The notes under the pieces were generated by a model. That model was not told the DNA's origin. It searched no databases and saw only the letters and a program-made list of their open reading frames with translations. From the NCBI GenBank assembly GCA_027486765.1, contig JAIXOO010000084.1, positions 1 to 34,012 on the forward strand: DNA of 34,012 nucleotides. Direction: 5' to 3'. The position numbers were made by a program, and so were the translations under genes. This document shows, one piece after another, positions 32,425 through 34,012 of the stretch (within the stretch, counting starts at the first letter, position 1; every line of letters begins with the position of its first letter). This DNA is from Saprospiraceae bacterium (GTDB lineage: Bacteria; Bacteroidota; Bacteroidia; Chitinophagales; Saprospiraceae).

Positions 32425-33570
32425 TTACAATTCTGGGACGTCGACCCAGGCTCTTTTTGCCCAACTTTCCAAACCCTTCTCGGCCAACTGCACCCCCTTA
32501 GCACCCGCCTTCAAATTCCAAGGGAATGGCTCATCGTTGACCACATGTTTTAAAAACAACTCCCATTGTACTTTAAAAGCATTGTCGTGTACTTCTTGCT
32601 CGGGCACTTTGGACCAGCCACCGAAGAAATCGATGGGTTGGGCGATATCGGGATTCCAAACCGGTTTCGGCGTATTGCCATAATGCTGGATGTAACATTC
32701 CCGCAAACCAGCCACCGCAGAGCCTTTGGTACCATCCACTTGCAAGGTGAGCAAATCATCCCGCCTAACCCGAACGGTCCAGGAAGAGTTGAAATGAGCG
32801 ATGACCCCGTTGTCCAGTTCAAAAGTAGCGTAGGCTGAATCATCCGCGGTGCACTGGTAGGTGTTGCCGTTTTCGTCTACCCGCGTGGGGATGTGCGTAG
32901 CACCGAGGCAAGAAACCGCTTTTACATTGCCAAACACATCATCCAGAACATAGCGCCAGTGGCACAACATATCTACGATGATGCCACCGTCGTCTTCTTT
33001 GCGGTAGTTCCAGGAAGGGCGTTGCGCCGGGATGTTGTCGCCTTCAAAAACCCAATAGCCAAATTCGCCCCGCACGGAGAGGATTTCCCCAAAAAAACCC
33101 TGTTGAATCAGGCGTTTGATTTTTACAATGCCGGGAAGCCACAATTTATCCTGCACTACCCCGTTTTTGAGGCCAGCTTCGGTAGCCAATTTGTACAATT
33201 CCAAAGCAGACTCGGTGCTAACGGCCACTGGTTTTTCACAATAAATGTGTTTCCCTGCTTTGATCGCCGCTTTGACCGCGTCGGCCCGGCGGCCAGTGGT
33301 TTGGGCATCAAAATAGATGCTGTAATGCGAACTTTTTAAAGCATCCTCCAAATTGGTGCTCATATTGGTGATGCCCGTGAGTGCACAGAGCCTTTTCAAC
33401 TTGCTTTCGTCCCGCCCAATGAGAATCGGGTCGGGCATGATGGTTTCGCCATTACTGAGTTTGACGCCACCTTGTTTCATGATTTCAGCAATGGAGCGCA
33501 GCAGGTGTTGGTTGGTGCCCATCCTCCCTGTAACGCCGTTCATGATGATACCGATGGTATGTTGTTTCAT
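32425..33570 (-). CDS. Gfo/Idh/MocA family oxidoreductase
   Basis: The protein has 381 aa. A Rossmann N-terminal domain (IGIIMNGVTGRMGTNQHL; a G-rich turn though not the plain GxGxxG) carries the family motif CEKPVAV (Glu112-Lys113-Pro114), whose Lys is catalytic. The C-terminal alpha/beta domain has Asp200 and His204 in VDMLCHWRYVLDD, the usual DxxxH pair for substrate. These enzymes oxidise or reduce sugars, inositols or their derivatives with NAD(P). The long insert in the Rossmann part (KLSNGETIMPDPILIGRDE) is unusual but seen in some subgroups. It is 29 bp downstream of the isomerase/epimerase gene, so the two are surely co-transcribed. Confidence 0.9.
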   Translation of the reverse strand: MKQHTIGIIMNGVTGRMGTNQHLLRSIAEIMKQGGVKLSNGETIMPDPILIGRDESKLKRLCALTGITNMSTNLEDALKSSHYSIYFDAQTTGRRADAVKAAIKAGKHIYCEKPVAVSTESALELYKLATEAGLKNGVVQDKLWLPGIVKIKRLIQQGFFGEILSVRGEFGYWVFEGDNIPAQRPSWNYRKEDDGGIIVDMLCHWRYVLDDVFGNVKAVSCLGATHIPTRVDENGNTYQCTADDSAYATFELDNGVIAHFNSSWTVRVRRDDLLTLQVDGTKGSAVAGLRECYIQHYGNTPKPVWNPDIAQPIDFFGGWSKVPEQEVHDNAFKVQWELFLKHVVNDEPFPWNLKAGAKGVQLAEKGLESWAKRAWVDVPEL

Positions 33571-33585
33571 CTTTAATGTTTTTGG

Positions 33586-33605
33586 CTAATAGCTGACAGC
33601 TATGA
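33586..33605. repeat. Short AGCTGACAGCT-type palindromic word at the isomerase stop
   Basis: ATAGCTGACAGCTAT in the 29-bp gap is a small inverted repeat (TAGCTG/CAGCTA around one base) overlapping the TAG stop of the isomerase gene. It may be a minimal member of the same class of intergenic word repeats. Confidence 0.5.
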
Positions 33606-34012
33606 GTGTTGTGTATATCCAGTGATTATTTTCTGCAAAAATTGAGTTTGATCTTGTTGCCAATATTCCGTGGAAAAAATCTCTACCTCGCGGAAGCCAT
33701 TGTAGCCAGTCGCTTCGACCCAGGAGCGGATTTTTTTGAGTGGAATGCAGCCCTCGCCCATCAGTCCACGATCGTTGAGCATATCTACGGTTGGGGATTT
33801 CCAGTCGCAGATATGAAAGGCCAACAGGTGGTTGTTTTCTCCACAACGTTTGATCTCCCGCTCCAGGTTGGAGTCCCACCAGAGGTGATACACGTCCACC
33901 GCCACGCCTACCCAAGGTGAGTTGATGGCTTCACACATGTCGTTGGCTTGGCCGAGGGTGTTGATGGCCGAACGGGTATCCGCGTACATGGGATGGAGCG
34001 GCTCAATGGCCA
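33600..34012 (-). CDS. Sugar phosphate isomerase/epimerase (xylose isomerase-like TIM barrel), N-terminal part outside window
   Basis: The frame is open through the right edge, so the start lies beyond base 34012; the Met at 33989 is internal. The visible 137 residues begin [22 protein letters not shown], where EPLHP is the classic metal-site strand of this AP-endonuclease-2-like family. Next comes [12 protein letters not shown] (Asp and His as metal/catalytic ligands), then [12 protein letters not shown], then [10 protein letters not shown] and GFREVEIFS with the final conserved Glu. Known members isomerise or epimerise sugars, keto-sugars or inositol intermediates. It is upstream of the Gfo/Idh, SDR and MFS genes on the same strand; together they look like an oxidative route for an unidentified sugar. 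Confidence 0.88.
   Translation of the reverse strand, partial: AIEPLHPMYADTRSAINTLGQANDMCEAINSPWVGVAVDVYHLWWDSNLEREIKRCGENNHLLAFHICDWKSPTVDMLNDRGLMGEGCIPLKKIRSWVEATGYNGFREVEIFSTEYWQQDQTQFLQKIITGYTQHS

Noticed and set aside
1-34012. tRNA, rRNA, riboswitch, prophage or anti-phage defence genes
   Set aside because: I looked in the gaps and at gene products and saw none; a covariance-model scan would be needed for small RNAs.

Overview
The window looks like an ordinary chromosomal stretch from a member of the Bacteroidota, most likely a Saprospiria relative (Haliscomenobacter-like; this genus guess comes from gene content and style only). The evidence is a type IX secretion (T9SS) adhesin with a CHU_C-type sorting domain beside a PorP/SprF protein, promoters of the TTTG / TAnnTTTG type, weak ribosome binding sites, and many SpI/SpII-exported proteins. 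I see no phage, insertion sequence, CRISPR array, tRNA or rRNA.

Layout. 1-7 kb: the C-terminal end of a secreted protein, a NupG-like nucleoside permease, a membrane-anchored protein resembling a degenerate Ppx/GppA (exopolyphosphatase fold), an orphan hybrid histidine kinase, a KtrA/TrkA-type K+ channel regulator and aspartase (aspA). 7.2-17.5 kb: a surface module on the minus strand, made of a 1040-aa secreted helical protein, a PorP/SprF protein and a 1891-aa adhesin with five cohesin-like domains, about ten PKD/Ig-like repeats and a type B sorting domain. 17.7-18.2 kb: a YCII-domain lipoprotein. 18.3-24.3 kb: an L-arabinose operon (araB, araD, araA and a vSGLT-like Na+/sugar symporter) behind a promoter that contains a 16-bp palindrome and ending in an intrinsic terminator. 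24.4-25.1 kb: queE. 25.4-29.9 kb: two small exported proteins, a SASA-type carbohydrate esterase and a cytochrome c / glucose-sorbosone dehydrogenase lipoprotein. 30.1-34.0 kb: a sugar-catabolism module (MFS transporter, SDR, Gfo/Idh/MocA, sugar isomerase/epimerase cut by the window edge).

The most unusual feature is between the genes. About ten intergenic gaps each hold a long inverted repeat whose arms are built from short tandem words, and nearly every gap uses a different word: GAAAAAT, AAGGTTCCAGGGTTCC, CTTAGGTG, CACAAAGAA, GGTTGAGAA, CGACTTCTCCGAAGTCG and others. They sit between convergent genes and also inside operons (araB-araD, araD-araA, Gfo-SDR, SDR-MFS), directly against stop codons, and several supply the stop codon. 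In four minus-strand hairpins every arm mismatch I found would be a G.U pair in minus-strand RNA. This suggests, without proving it, that the RNA hairpin in the direction of transcription is maintained. A variant of the same heptamer word is inserted in frame inside queE.

The functional themes are uptake and breakdown of sugars (arabinose, acetylated glycans, an unidentified sugar), T9SS-mediated surface display, and fumarate/aspartate and potassium housekeeping. Enzyme names rest on catalytic motifs read from the translations; no database search was possible.
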